Below are positions 27,298 through 36,330 of a DNA stretch of 64,000 nt, one piece after another (within the stretch, counting starts at the first letter, position 1; every line of letters begins with the position of its first letter). The position numbers and the translations under genes are program-made. Source of the stretch: Sandaracinus sp. (GTDB lineage: Bacteria > Myxococcota_A > Polyangia > Polyangiales > Houyiibacteriaceae); the NCBI GenBank assembly GCA_020633125.1, contig JACKEH010000017.1, forward strand, positions 4,365 through 68,364, given 5' to 3'. The notes beneath the pieces are model-generated. The model saw nothing but the letters and a program-made list of their open reading frames with translations, searched no databases and was not told the DNA's origin.

Positions 27298-27470
27298 CCC
27301 GCAAGACGAACGAGCCCGCGCCTCGAGAAGGCACGGGCTCGTCGTGTCCGACGCGGAAGGCTCGGAGTCACCTCCCGCGCAGTTTCCTCGAGGCACCTTT
27401 CCCGCAAGACGAACGAGTCCGCGCCTCGAGAAGGCTCGGGCTCGTCGCGTCCGACGCGGAAAGCTCAGAG
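27298..27470. repeat. Two 70-base direct repeats with internal hairpins
   Basis: The 340-base space between the TPR gene and the giant kinase holds two near-identical 70-base units, 27298-27367 and 27401-27470, spaced 103 bases apart. Each contains a stem such as ACGAGCCCG pairing with CGGGCTCGT around a loop with CCTCGAGAAGG; the second copy has one stem change (GAGTCCG). They sit downstream of the giant kinase on its strand and directly precede copy E of the interspersed element, so serial terminators are likely. Confidence 0.65.
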
Positions 27471-27539
27471 CGGGCTCCCACCAGCGAGCGCCACGACCGC
27501 TCGCGCGGATTCGAGCCGTGCGAGTGGTCGGCGCTCTCA
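27465..27539 (-). repeat. Interspersed multi-hairpin element, short copy E
   Basis: A 75-base shortened copy. It keeps the two ends, TCAGAG on the left and GCGCTCTCA on the right, and a weakened version of the GCACGGAT stem, but lacks the CCGGC-AAA-GCCGG hairpin. Its end again supplies the TGA stop of a minus-strand gene, here the giant kinase-TPR protein. It abuts the two 70-base repeats. Confidence 0.65.
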
Positions 27540-30500
27540 GGCGTCGATGGTGATGCCGAGCTTCTGACGGAGCTGCAGGTACTCCGGACTGACCGCGTAG
27601 AGGTAGAGCTCCTTGAGGCGCTCCTTCTGCGTGGCGGGATCGTCCGGGCTCGCCTTCACGAGCGCGACCGCGATCTCGAGGTCGTTCGACATCACGAAGC
27701 CGACCCGATCCGCGGTCATGTCCACCGCCGTGACCCAGCGCTTCATGTCGAGCTCCGGCGCCGCCGCGAGGAGCCGCGTCACGAGCGTCGTCACCTCGCT
27801 CTGCGCCGAGGAGGGCAGGTGCTGACGCAGCGCCGCGAGGTGCTCGTCGACCTTGTCACGGAGCGAGCCGGGCACCGGGAACTGTGGCGTCGCGAGCTTG
27901 ATCGCCGCCAGAAGCCACGCGCGCAGGCCGCTACCGCTCGGCACGAGGTGCCGAAGGTAGTGACCCGGTCGGAAGTACGCGAGCTGACGCGCCGCGACGA
28001 ACGCGAGCGCCTGTGCGGGACCACCCGCGAGCGCCGCCTGGCCCAGGCCGACCGCCGGCGGATCCGCGAAGATCACGCTGAGACCACCGCCGTCCTCGGC
28101 GAGGTAGTAGACGTCGGGAAGCTCGATCTGGGTGACGCCGGCCACGTAGTGGAGCGTTCGCACCATCACGGACTCGTCATTCTCCGCGTCACGTTTCTGC
28201 GAGGCCGAGAGGTTGTAGGCCGCCAGCCCCTGCGAGCGCGTGGCGATCACCGCCGGCGTGATCGCCGCGAAGATGCCCGTCAGAAGCGGATCCTGATCGG
28301 GGTGCGTGACGTGGTTGAACCACACGTCCTCGTCGAAGAACTGCTGCGCCGCCGCGGGGTGCTTGCTGCGGTGCTTCTTGAAGAAGCCCTCTTCGTCGGG
28401 CCCCGCCATCGCGAGCGACTTGAGCGCCTGGCAGACACACCACGATTCGTCGGCGCGCTTGGCCTCCGTGTAGAGCTCCCGCAGCGCGCGGTAGCTCTCC
28501 ATGCGGTAGGGGCTCGTCTTGAGGAGTTGCGCGTGTGCGTCGACCGCCTTGCGGAAGAAACGCTTCGGGTCGGCGCCGAAGATGTCGGCGAGCTTCTCGA
28601 GGCGACGACGGCTCTCGGGATCGAGCTCCTGCGCCTGCTCGTACGCTTCGGTGGCCTTGACCGCGTCGTCGAGCTTCTCCTCGTAGATCCCGCCGATCGC
28701 GTCCCAGAGCTTCGCGCGCTCTTCGGGCGATGCGCCGGCGCGACGCTCGAGCTGCCCTTGGTAGGCCTCGGCGAGGTCTTCCCAACGCTCGGCTTGCTCG
28801 AGACACGCGACGAGACCCATGAACGCCTTCTCGAGGGAGGGGTCGTTCTCGAGTGCCTGCGCGTAGTAGTCGGCGGCTTCTTCGACACGCGAGAGCTCGC
28901 CCTTCGCGATCGAGGCGGCCGTCAGGTAGTACTTCGCCTGCTGACCCGGCTCGTCGACGAGCTCCGCGATGCGGAGGATGACCTCGACGAGACGCGACCA
29001 ATCCTTCGTCTCCGAATAGACCCCCATCAGCTTCGTGAGGAGGTTGCGGTCGTCGGGGATGATCTCGAGCGCCGCGACGAAGCTCTTGCTCGCCTTCTCG
29101 CGATCCGACAGCTCCTTGAGGAAGACGTCGCCGACCTCGACCAGGAGCTCGAAACGCTCGTCGTCGCCGGCGTGCTCCATGCGCTCGCGCAGCACCCGCA
29201 CGACGTCGTTCCACTCCTTCTTCGTCGCGTGCAGATCGCGCAACGAACGGAGCGGCGCCGGATCCTCGGGACGCAGCTCGGCCGCTTCGAGCAGCAGCTT
29301 CTTCGCGTCGTCCAGCTCGCCCGCGCGGCGAAGCGCGTCGCCCTGGCGGAACACACACTGACCGCGATCGCCCGGTTCGAGCGACGCGCCGTGATCGGCG
29401 AGGAAGCCGCGGTAGAGCTCCGCCGCCTCGTCCCACTCTTCGGCTGCGTAGGTCGCGTCCGCGAGGCGCTCGAGCACCACGCGATCGTCCGGCGCGTAAG
29501 CCTTGGCGTTCGTGTAGGCGCGCTGCGCCTTGCCCCACTCACCGAGCTTCCCGAACGCCTCGCCGCAACGAAGGCTGACCGCCTTCGCGTTCTCGGGCGT
29601 CATCTGGCTCGTGCGTGCGAGGAGTGGCTCGTACTTCTCGGCCGCTTCGGCGAAGTCGCCCGCCGCGAAGGCGAGGTCACCGAGACCACGCGCCGCCGGC
29701 GTGCACGTCGGGTCGAGCTCGAGCGCCCTCTCGAAGGAGGAGCGAGCGCGCGAGGGATCTTCGAGACGACCCTGGTAGAGGTGACCGAGCTCGGCGTGAA
29801 GCTGCGCCTTGCGGCTCTTGCCTTCGGCGACCTCGATCTCGCGAAGCAAGAGCTCCGCGGCACCGTGCGCGTCACCCCGCGAGGCGTAGAGACGACGAAG
29901 CGCTTCGGCCGCGCCGCTGGTCTCGTCCACGTCGAGCGCGCGCTTGTAGCGCTCGATCGCGCGGTCGCGGTCGCCGGCTTCCTCGAGCATCTTGGCGGCC
30001 TCGACGAGACGCTCCGCCTTCTTCTTCGGATCCGACTCGCCTTCCGCGAGACGCTCGACCGCTTCGACGGCAGCCGTGGCGTCGCCGGTCTGCGCACGAA
30101 GACGCGCCACGAGGCCGAGCGCCTCCGCGTGGTCCGGGCTCACCGCAAGCACCCGCTCGGCAAACGCGATCGCGCGGTCCGGCGCGCCGACGTCGACGAG
30201 CAAGGTCTTGGCGGCCTGGAGCAAGAGCTCCGTCTTGCGCAGCGAGTCTTCCGACGCGCGCGCGTGGCGCTCGAGCGTCGCCACCAGATCGTCGTAGCGC
30301 CCCTTCTGACGGTAGAGGCGCGCGAGCGCGGGGTTCGCGCCTTCGTGACCGGGGTCGAGCGCGACGACCTGCTCGTAGGTCGTGATGGCGGCGTCGCCGT
30401 CGAGCAGCTCTTCTTCTTGAATCGCGCCGATGTGCTCGAGGACGCCGACCTTCTGGCGAGGCGTCACGATGAGGTCGAGCTCCTGTTGGAGCACGTCGAG

Positions 30501-32843
30501 CAAGCGCGGGTAGTTGCTCGTGCGCGCGAAGATGCGCTCGAGGCCCTTGAGCGAGTCGAGGCTTCGCGGCTCGATCACGAGCACGGCCTCGTACTGCACG
30601 ATCGCGTCGTCGGTGCGGCTCAGACGGTCGTCGTAGATCTCGGCGAGCTCGAGGAGCGCATCGATCTTCGAGCTGCCCTGCGCGAGGCGCGCGCGACGCT
30701 GCAGGAGCTCCGCGAGCTGCGCCCACTCCTCACGCTGACGGTGAAGCGTCGCGAGCGCGTCGAGCGCGGTCGGATGCGCCGGGTCGTCCGCCAGGATCGC
30801 CTCGAACATCGAGACCGCGCGGTCCTGGTCGGAGAGACGACGAAGCACGACGTCCGCCGCCTGCGCGCGGTAGTCGCGTGCCGACGCGGGGTTCGTGGTC
30901 GCCGCAGCGCGCGACTCGAGCACCTGCACGAGCTCGGGCCACGACTTCGCACGCTCGAAGAGCGCGATGGAGCCCTCGTAGGCGGCGTCGCAGGTCGCGT
31001 CGAGCTCGAGCGCCTTACCGAAGCAGGGCAACGCGAAGTCGGGGCGCTGAAGCTGATCGCCGTACCAACGGCCGAGGCGCACGTAGAGACCGACCGCCGC
31101 CGGATCCTCGCCGAGCTCTTGCACGGACTCGTTGAGCGACTCGAGCACGGTGCCCCAACGTGCCGAGTCGTTGCCGCAGATGCGCTCGATCGCGCGCGCG
31201 CTCTTCTCGTCGTCCGGATCGTCGGAGAGCGCCTGCGAATAAGCAACGAGCGCGTTCTCCGGATCGTCGAGACGCTCTTCGTAGAGCGCGCCGATCTCGC
31301 GAAGCACACGCGCGCGCTCGTCGGCGTCCTCGAGAAGGTCGAGGCGCTCGAGGAGCAGCTCGGCGAGCCCGTCGTGGTCGCCCGACTCGCGCTTGAGCTC
31401 TTCGAGACCGCTGCGCGCGACCACGTCGCTCGCGTCGAGGTCGAGGATCGCGCGGAAGGTCTTCGCCGCGCCTTCGCGGTCGCGAATCTCGGCCGCCTGC
31501 ACGCGCGCGGCGCGGAAGAGCAACGCCTTCTTCGCTTCGACGTCGTCGGTCTTCTCGGCGACCTCGGTGAAGAGCGTCGCGGCCTTCTCCCACGCGTCGG
31601 CGGGCGCCACGATCTCTTCGACGAGCGCCGCGGCGTCGCCATCTCCCGGCGCGCCTTCGAGCACCTTCACGGCCTCGGCGAACGACTCTTCGTCGAGCGC
31701 TTCCTTCTTGGCCTTCGCGCGCGCGAGCTGCTCGATGGCGTCGAGGAGCTCCATCGCGGAAGCGAATCGATCCTTCGGATCCTTCGCGAGCGCCTTGAGG
31801 ACGAGGGTGTCGAGCTCCTTGCTGACCCAGCCCTTCGGCGCGACCTGCGAGGGCGGCTCGGGCTCGACCGCGAGGTGCTTGGCCACGACCTCGAACGCGC
31901 TCGCGCCGACGAAGGGCACGCGGCCCGTGAGGAGCTCGTAGAGCATCACGCCCGCGGCGTAGACGTCGCTGAGCGCGCCGATGGGCTCACCACGCGCCAT
32001 CTCCGGCGCGATCGCGTGCGCGTTGCCGAACACACGAAGCGCACCGATGGTGTCGGCCTGACGCGCGCCAGCCGCGAGGAGGCGGTGGGCGCCCGCGTCG
32101 ACGATCACGCCGGTCGGCTCGGCACGGGTTCCGTCCGTACGCTCCGGGCGCACGACGAAGACGTTGCCGGACTTCACGTCCGCGTGGACCAACCCGCGGT
32201 CGTGCAGCTTCTGCAGCGCGGTGAGCACGCCGCGAAGGATCGGACGCGCCTCGTTCATGTGCATCGGACCGACGCGCTGCAGGCGCGCCGAGAGCGTCTG
32301 GCCTTCGACGTATTCGGTCGCGACCCAGGGTCGACCGTCGTCGAGCACGCCGCACGCGTGAATCTTCGCGAGCCCGTCGATGCCGACGCGACGCAGCGCG
32401 CGCTGACCGGTGAGGAAGCGGGCCACCGCGCTCGGGTCGCGCGAGAGGCTCATGCGCACGAGCTTGATCGCGGCGCGCTCTTTCGTTCCGTCGACCTCGC
32501 GCTCGGCGAGGTAGAGGCGTCCGAGGCCCCCTTCGGCGAGCTGCTTGAGGATCTTGAAGCCACCGAGCTCCTCGCCTGGCTCGAGCGCGCGACCGGCGCG
32601 CACGTCGAAGAGCTTCGTGACGTCCGGGGTCTTGCCGAAGAGCCGCATCGCGTCGGCGAGGGCTTCGAGCGCGCTGTCGGCTGCACAACGTTCGACCAGC
32701 GCACGCGCGAAGGCGCCCTTGCCGTCGGTGCCGCCGAGCTGGTTCGGTTCGTAGCCGAGAAGCTCGGCCGAAAGCTCAGTCATCTCGTCGAGCTCGAAGA
32801 GTCGTTCCAGCTCGCCGCGCAAAAGGTCGTAAGTCTCGCTCAT
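27537..32843 (-). CDS. Giant Ser/Thr kinase-like protein fused to a long TPR solenoid
   Basis: A 1768-residue cytosolic protein. Residues 1-90 are helical. The kinase domain (about 95-375) has a glycine loop AEGGLGRLYLA, K127 in AAIK, HADVKSGNV with D222 where HRD is usual, DAG (249-251) in place of DFG, and APE at 279-281. The lysine and both aspartates are kept, so activity is possible, but loss of the HRD arginine suggests no activation-loop control. From about 390 to 1480 there are about 30 TPR-like helix pairs. The last 290 residues are a separate alpha/beta domain. No membrane helix is visible. It may act as a scaffold for protein complexes. Its stop codon is provided by a repeat element. 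Confidence 0.88.
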   Translation of the reverse strand: MSETYDLLRGELERLFELDEMTELSAELLGYEPNQLGGTDGKGAFARALVERCAADSALEALADAMRLFGKTPDVTKLFDVRAGRALEPGEELGGFKILKQLAEGGLGRLYLAEREVDGTKERAAIKLVRMSLSRDPSAVARFLTGQRALRRVGIDGLAKIHACGVLDDGRPWVATEYVEGQTLSARLQRVGPMHMNEARPILRGVLTALQKLHDRGLVHADVKSGNVFVVRPERTDGTRAEPTGVIVDAGAHRLLAAGARQADTIGALRVFGNAHAIAPEMARGEPIGALSDVYAAGVMLYELLTGRVPFVGASAFEVVAKHLAVEPEPPSQVAPKGWVSKELDTLVLKALAKDPKDRFASAMELLDAIEQLARAKAKKEALDEESFAEAVKVLEGAPGDGDAAALVEEIVAPADAWEKAATLFTEVAEKTDDVEAKKALLFRAARVQAAEIRDREGAAKTFRAILDLDASDVVARSGLEELKRESGDHDGLAELLLERLDLLEDADERARVLREIGALYEERLDDPENALVAYSQALSDDPDDEKSARAIERICGNDSARWGTVLESLNESVQELGEDPAAVGLYVRLGRWYGDQLQRPDFALPCFGKALELDATCDAAYEGSIALFERAKSWPELVQVLESRAAATTNPASARDYRAQAADVVLRRLSDQDRAVSMFEAILADDPAHPTALDALATLHRQREEWAQLAELLQRRARLAQGSSKIDALLELAEIYDDRLSRTDDAIVQYEAVLVIEPRSLDSLKGLERIFARTSNYPRLLDVLQQELDLIVTPRQKVGVLEHIGAIQEEELLDGDAAITTYEQVVALDPGHEGANPALARLYRQKGRYDDLVATLERHARASEDSLRKTELLLQAAKTLLVDVGAPDRAIAFAERVLAVSPDHAEALGLVARLRAQTGDATAAVEAVERLAEGESDPKKKAERLVEAAKMLEEAGDRDRAIERYKRALDVDETSGAAEALRRLYASRGDAHGAAELLLREIEVAEGKSRKAQLHAELGHLYQGRLEDPSRARSSFERALELDPTCTPAARGLGDLAFAAGDFAEAAEKYEPLLARTSQMTPENAKAVSLRCGEAFGKLGEWGKAQRAYTNAKAYAPDDRVVLERLADATYAAEEWDEAAELYRGFLADHGASLEPGDRGQCVFRQGDALRRAGELDDAKKLLLEAAELRPEDPAPLRSLRDLHATKKEWNDVVRVLRERMEHAGDDERFELLVEVGDVFLKELSDREKASKSFVAALEIIPDDRNLLTKLMGVYSETKDWSRLVEVILRIAELVDEPGQQAKYYLTAASIAKGELSRVEEAADYYAQALENDPSLEKAFMGLVACLEQAERWEDLAEAYQGQLERRAGASPEERAKLWDAIGGIYEEKLDDAVKATEAYEQAQELDPESRRRLEKLADIFGADPKRFFRKAVDAHAQLLKTSPYRMESYRALRELYTEAKRADESWCVCQALKSLAMAGPDEEGFFKKHRSKHPAAAQQFFDEDVWFNHVTHPDQDPLLTGIFAAITPAVIATRSQGLAAYNLSASQKRDAENDESVMVRTLHYVAGVTQIELPDVYYLAEDGGGLSVIFADPPAVGLGQAALAGGPAQALAFVAARQLAYFRPGHYLRHLVPSGSGLRAWLLAAIKLATPQFPVPGSLRDKVDEHLAALRQHLPSSAQSEVTTLVTRLLAAAPELDMKRWVTAVDMTADRVGFVMSNDLEIAVALVKASPDDPATQKERLKELYLYAVSPEYLQLRQKLGITIDA

Positions 32844-32992
32844 CAGGGGTTCCAGCTCCGCGCCCCCCGGCGGGGAGGCGCGTACCCTACCTGCACAGGC
32901 CCCACGACGGAATGGCCCGTGCTTCGCGCATCACTCGGGGGTGAGAGATCTCAAGCCTTCAGGGATGGTCTCCACCGCCCGAAGGTTCGGTC

Positions 32993-33655
32993 ATGCCGAC
33001 CTTCGTAGAAGTTGCACTTCGAGCGACGGTGCTGTGCCCGCTGCCGGTTCAGGTCCAACGGGTGCTCGAGCTCGCCAACGCACCCTCCCCCGACCTCCAC
33101 CACCTCGGTTCGGAGATTCGCAAGGATCCGGCGCTGACCACGAGCGTGCTTCAGCTGGCCAACGGCGCGAGCCAGGGCTTGCGCGAGCCATTGACCGACG
33201 TCCATCGGGCGGTCGTCCGGATCGGCCTGGCCGAGATTCAGAACGTCGCGATGGCTCACGCGATGGTCGCGGCGTTCGCCTCGCGGCACGAGCGCTCGGG
33301 TTTGGTCCACGCACGCTGCGTCGTGGCCGGAACCGTCGCACGCGAGCTCAGTTTCGCGACGGGGTTGTCGGCGAGCGACGCTTACCTGGCCGGGCTCCTC
33401 TCCGAGTTGGGGAGCCTGGTCTGCCTCGCCGTGGACGGGGACGCCTACGAACCGCACGTCGAGGCGCCCTTGGAGGAACGGGGACGGCGGGAACGCGAGC
33501 TCTACGGGGCCACGAGCCGGTCCATCGGCGCGCGTGTCCTCGCGTTCCACGGTCTGCCCCCCACCCTGATCGAGGCGGTCCGGGTGGGGGACGACGAGCC
33601 TGCCGAGGCCCCGGACGTGTGGTCCGTTTCTGCCGTGCAGGAGCCGACGCGCTGA
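32993..33655 (+). CDS. HDOD domain signalling protein
   Basis: A 220-residue protein that is almost entirely an HDOD domain, the degenerate HD-type fold found in signal transduction proteins. Landmarks are CPLPVQVQRVLELANAPS, EIRKDPALTTSVLQLANGAS, VHRAVVRIGLAEIQNVAMAHAM and AYLAGLLSELGSLV. Unlike true HD phosphohydrolases it has no metal-binding H-D pair. The C-terminus ends soon after ADEPAEAPDVW-like sequence (DDEPAEAPDVW), earlier than the usual final helix. A helix-like continuation, FCRAGADALI, lies in another frame, which raises the chance of a frameshift. The ATG start is clear and divergent from the giant kinase gene. Confidence 0.82.
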   Translation: MPTFVEVALRATVLCPLPVQVQRVLELANAPSPDLHHLGSEIRKDPALTTSVLQLANGASQGLREPLTDVHRAVVRIGLAEIQNVAMAHAMVAAFASRHERSGLVHARCVVAGTVARELSFATGLSASDAYLAGLLSELGSLVCLAVDGDAYEPHVEAPLEERGRRERELYGATSRSIGARVLAFHGLPPTLIEAVRVGDDEPAEAPDVWSVSAVQEPTR

Positions 33656-33864
33656 TCGCTCGCGCCGAGGTCGGGGTACTCCGAGACGAAATGCTCGGCT
33701 TGCTCACACAGTGGGCGGCCCGGGACGAGCCTCGACGTGGACCCGGAAAACGCGTGGTCCGTGCTGTTCGTCGCGCCGGGAGTGGCGCGGGTGGGTCGGC
33801 GGTGTGTACGGGTCTCGGCCTTCGGCCTCGAGGTCGCTGGCCGTCGCCTCGCTGCAGCCCTGCA

Positions 33865-34479
33865 CTACGCCTTGGCAGGCGGGGTCTTGGGACGCAGCAC
33901 CGAGAGCGCGACCCGCACGACGTCCCCGAGCTCCTCCACCGCGACGCCTGCGCGGTGCAAGATCCCGAGACCATTGAGGGTTGCGGTCAGGTGCCGGGCC
34001 GTCGCGGCGGTGTCGAGCGGCTCGATCTCGCCCTTGTCGACGGCGTTGTCGAGCGCGTGGCGGAAGGCACCGACCGTGCGATCGAAGAAGTAGTGGATGC
34101 GGGCCGAGACCTCGGGGTCGGCGGCCCCGAGCTCCATGCAGCTCTTGCCGATCAGGCACCCCTCGGGGTTGCCGGCCTCACACTGCTTCTGCCCGGCCGA
34201 CTGCCCCAAACGCTCGAAGAACCCGAAGATCTGGGCGAGGCTCGCGCTCTCGTGCTCGAGGTCGCCGAGCATCTCGCGGGCCCGCATGTCCGCGTAGCGG
34301 TCGAGCGCGGCGAGGAAGAGACGGCGCTTGTCCCCGAAGGTGTTGTAGAGGCTCTGCCGGCTGATCCCCATGTGGGCGAGCAGCGCCTGCAGCGAGGTCG
34401 CCGCGTATCCGTCTCGCCAGAAGAGCTCGAGCGCTCGCTCGAGGACGGCTTCTTCATCGAATGCGCGGGGACGGCTCAT
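33865..34479 (-). CDS. TetR family transcriptional regulator
   Basis: A 204-residue regulator. The N-terminal helix-turn-helix is LERALELFWRDGYAATSLQALL and MGISRQSLYNTFGDKRRLF. The ligand-binding part has CEAGNPEGCLIGKSCMELG, a stretch found in TetR regulators whose C-terminal domain begins with a G-C-L-x-x-N/K pattern. The ATG at 34479 is used because upstream codons would give a non-conserved extension. No enzyme or pump gene is adjacent, so the target is unknown. A dyad 35 bases upstream may be its operator. The gene is convergent with the HDOD region. Confidence 0.88.
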   Translation of the reverse strand: MSRPRAFDEEAVLERALELFWRDGYAATSLQALLAHMGISRQSLYNTFGDKRRLFLAALDRYADMRAREMLGDLEHESASLAQIFGFFERLGQSAGQKQCEAGNPEGCLIGKSCMELGAADPEVSARIHYFFDRTVGAFRHALDNAVDKGEIEPLDTAATARHLTATLNGLGILHRAGVAVEELGDVVRVALSVLRPKTPPAKA

Positions 34480-34507
34480 ACAACGACTCGAAAGTGTGCG
34501 GGTCTGG

Positions 34508-34537
34508 CCGGGAAGCGTCAAACGCTGGGGCTCCCGG
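34508..34537. promoter_or_regulatory. Nested inverted repeat upstream of tetR
   Basis: A 13-base palindrome AGCGT-CAA-ACGCT at 34514-34526 lies within an outer pair CCGGGA and TCCCGG. It sits 35 bases upstream of the TetR start and 50 bases beyond the cyclase stop, so it could be the TetR operator or a terminator hairpin for the cyclase gene. The minus strand reads TTGACG across the palindrome, a fair -35 element. Confidence 0.4.
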
Positions 34538-34586
34538 ACCTCACACCCCCATCGTCGGGATTGGCGTGGAACGCGTTACGCGACCC

Positions 34587-36182
34587 TCATCGGAGGGCAC
34601 GAAACTTCAGCGGCTCCGCGACGTTCTTCACCTTCGCGTCCCGCTCGGGACCGAACGCGTCCGCGTCGTCGTACGCGGCGACGAACTCCTCCATGCAGAG
34701 GATCTCGTCGCAGCTCGCCACGCCCTGAAGGCGCGCGGTGTTGTTCATGCCGCTCGAAAACGCGGTGTAGTCCTCGTCCGGCCCGAAGAGGCCGATGCTC
34801 GCGCGGGTCCAGTGCAGACCCGTCGAGACACCGACCGGCGGTGTCACGCCCGCGAGCTCGGGGACGAGGTTGCCTTCGTTGAGCGTGCGCGTGAGATCGC
34901 GAATCCGGCGCGCCGCGCTGGCGGCTCGTCGGCAGGCTTCCTGCGGCGAGAGGTCGTCGAAGGGCGGCCCCCAGAGCGCGATCACGCAGTCGCCGACCAT
35001 CTTGTCGAAGACCCCGCCCTCGTCCCAGACGATCTCGACCACCTCGCGACCCCAACGGTTGATCAGCTCGCCGACCTTCGCCGGCTCCTTGAGCACCTGC
35101 TCGCTGATGCGCGTGAAGCCGCTGATGTCGGTGAAGAGAATTGCCGCCAACGTCTCGCGCGGCTTGAGGAAACGTGTCTCGTAGTCCTCGACCTCCAGAA
35201 GTCGGCGCACGTGCGAGGGCGCGAAGATGCGCGTGAGCGACTTCCACTCGCGGTTGAAGTCGACGATGCGTTGCCGGAGGTAGTCCGCGAAGAGCTCCAG
35301 CAAGTCGCGGTCGAAGGTGGCGAACTCGCCGAGGCTGCTCGTCACGACGACTCGCCCGACCACCCGTCGGTCCCGCACGCCGGCGATGAGCACCTCTTCA
35401 CGACCGTGGTCCAACCCGAAGCGCGTCAGCAGATGGCGGGACTCGCCCTGCAGCAAGGGCGCCGCGTGGGTGCGCAAGAACTCGTCGACCTCCATGTCCG
35501 GGGTGCGCGAGTCGTGGGTGACCTTGCCCTGCTGGATGATCTTGTAGTGCAAGCTCGCGCCGCGAAGGTCGTCCTCGTGGCGGAAGACGAGGAGCATGTC
35601 GTCGAACTCGACGTGGCGACGCAGCACGTCGATCGCACGCTGCACACCGACGTCGACGAGCGGCTCTCGTAGCGCCTCGCTGAGCTGCGTGGTGACACGG
35701 TGCTTCTTCCGCGAGAGCGCGATCGCGGCGAGGTAGTTGTCGAGCTCCTCGCACCACGTGTTCAGCAGCGCGCGGTAGAGCGGCGTGCGCTCGGCGTCGA
35801 AGGTCGCGGCGTCGAAGACGATGGCCGCCGAACCGAAGCTCTCGCCGGCGACGTCGAGTTGCTGTGCGACGACGTGAGCGTCCCCGACCCGACGGCTCAG
35901 CACCTCTCCCTCGCTCGTCGCGGCCGCGATCTCTTCCCCGGAGAAAGGCATGCGGCCGCCGAACGAGAAGTCGCGAAGCTGGAGCGACTCGTCGTAGGTG
36001 CGAATCCACGCGCTGACCGCGCCGGTGTGTGAGCAGAGGATCGGCAAGACCGACTGCAACGTGCGCTCGAGCGGGAGCCGGTCGCGCTGCGCCATCTCGA
36101 GCGCCTCGTCGGTGGCGTCGTTGAGCTTCTGGCGCGCCTCGAGGCCGTCCAGGCGCTCGCGCAAGCGGGTGTCTTCCGTCAT
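34587..36182 (-). CDS. GAF-type sensor with class III adenylate/guanylate cyclase domain
   Basis: A 531-residue soluble signalling protein. Residues about 25-165 and 175-325 look like two GAF-type sensor domains. The catalytic domain (about 345-525) has the metal aspartates in LFTDISGFTR and DKMVGDCVIALWGPP. The strand GVSTGLHWTRASIGLFGP and the transition-state residues in SSGMNNTARLQG (N and R) follow. Key catalytic residues are therefore present. Base specificity (ATP or GTP) is not clear. It starts at an ATG (36182) and is a lone gene. The trigger for the sensor domains is unknown. Confidence 0.9.
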   Translation of the reverse strand: MTEDTRLRERLDGLEARQKLNDATDEALEMAQRDRLPLERTLQSVLPILCSHTGAVSAWIRTYDESLQLRDFSFGGRMPFSGEEIAAATSEGEVLSRRVGDAHVVAQQLDVAGESFGSAAIVFDAATFDAERTPLYRALLNTWCEELDNYLAAIALSRKKHRVTTQLSEALREPLVDVGVQRAIDVLRRHVEFDDMLLVFRHEDDLRGASLHYKIIQQGKVTHDSRTPDMEVDEFLRTHAAPLLQGESRHLLTRFGLDHGREEVLIAGVRDRRVVGRVVVTSSLGEFATFDRDLLELFADYLRQRIVDFNREWKSLTRIFAPSHVRRLLEVEDYETRFLKPRETLAAILFTDISGFTRISEQVLKEPAKVGELINRWGREVVEIVWDEGGVFDKMVGDCVIALWGPPFDDLSPQEACRRAASAARRIRDLTRTLNEGNLVPELAGVTPPVGVSTGLHWTRASIGLFGPDEDYTAFSSGMNNTARLQGVASCDEILCMEEFVAAYDDADAFGPERDAKVKNVAEPLKFRALR

Positions 36183-36330
36183 CGCCGGCACGGTACCGAA
36201 GCCCGCGGACGGCGGAAAGCACGCTCCCCCGGACACGAGACGATCGTCGAGCCTCGCCGCGAGCGCCCAGAACGCGAGAAGGCGAGGCCGAAGCCCCGCC
36301 CCCTGGACGCGATCCGAAGGACCGTGCGCG

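Noticed and set aside
27108..33008. A very long open frame on the plus strand, antisense to the giant kinase-TPR gene
   Set aside because: Its translation is Arg/Leu/Glu-rich without domains and it mirrors codon use of the minus-strand gene. In DNA this GC-rich the antisense frame stays open by chance, whereas the minus frame has clear kinase and TPR motifs.
33737..34093. Separate small gene after the HDOD protein
   Set aside because: No Shine-Dalgarno, and more than half is antisense to the TetR gene. Treated only as a possible frameshifted tail.
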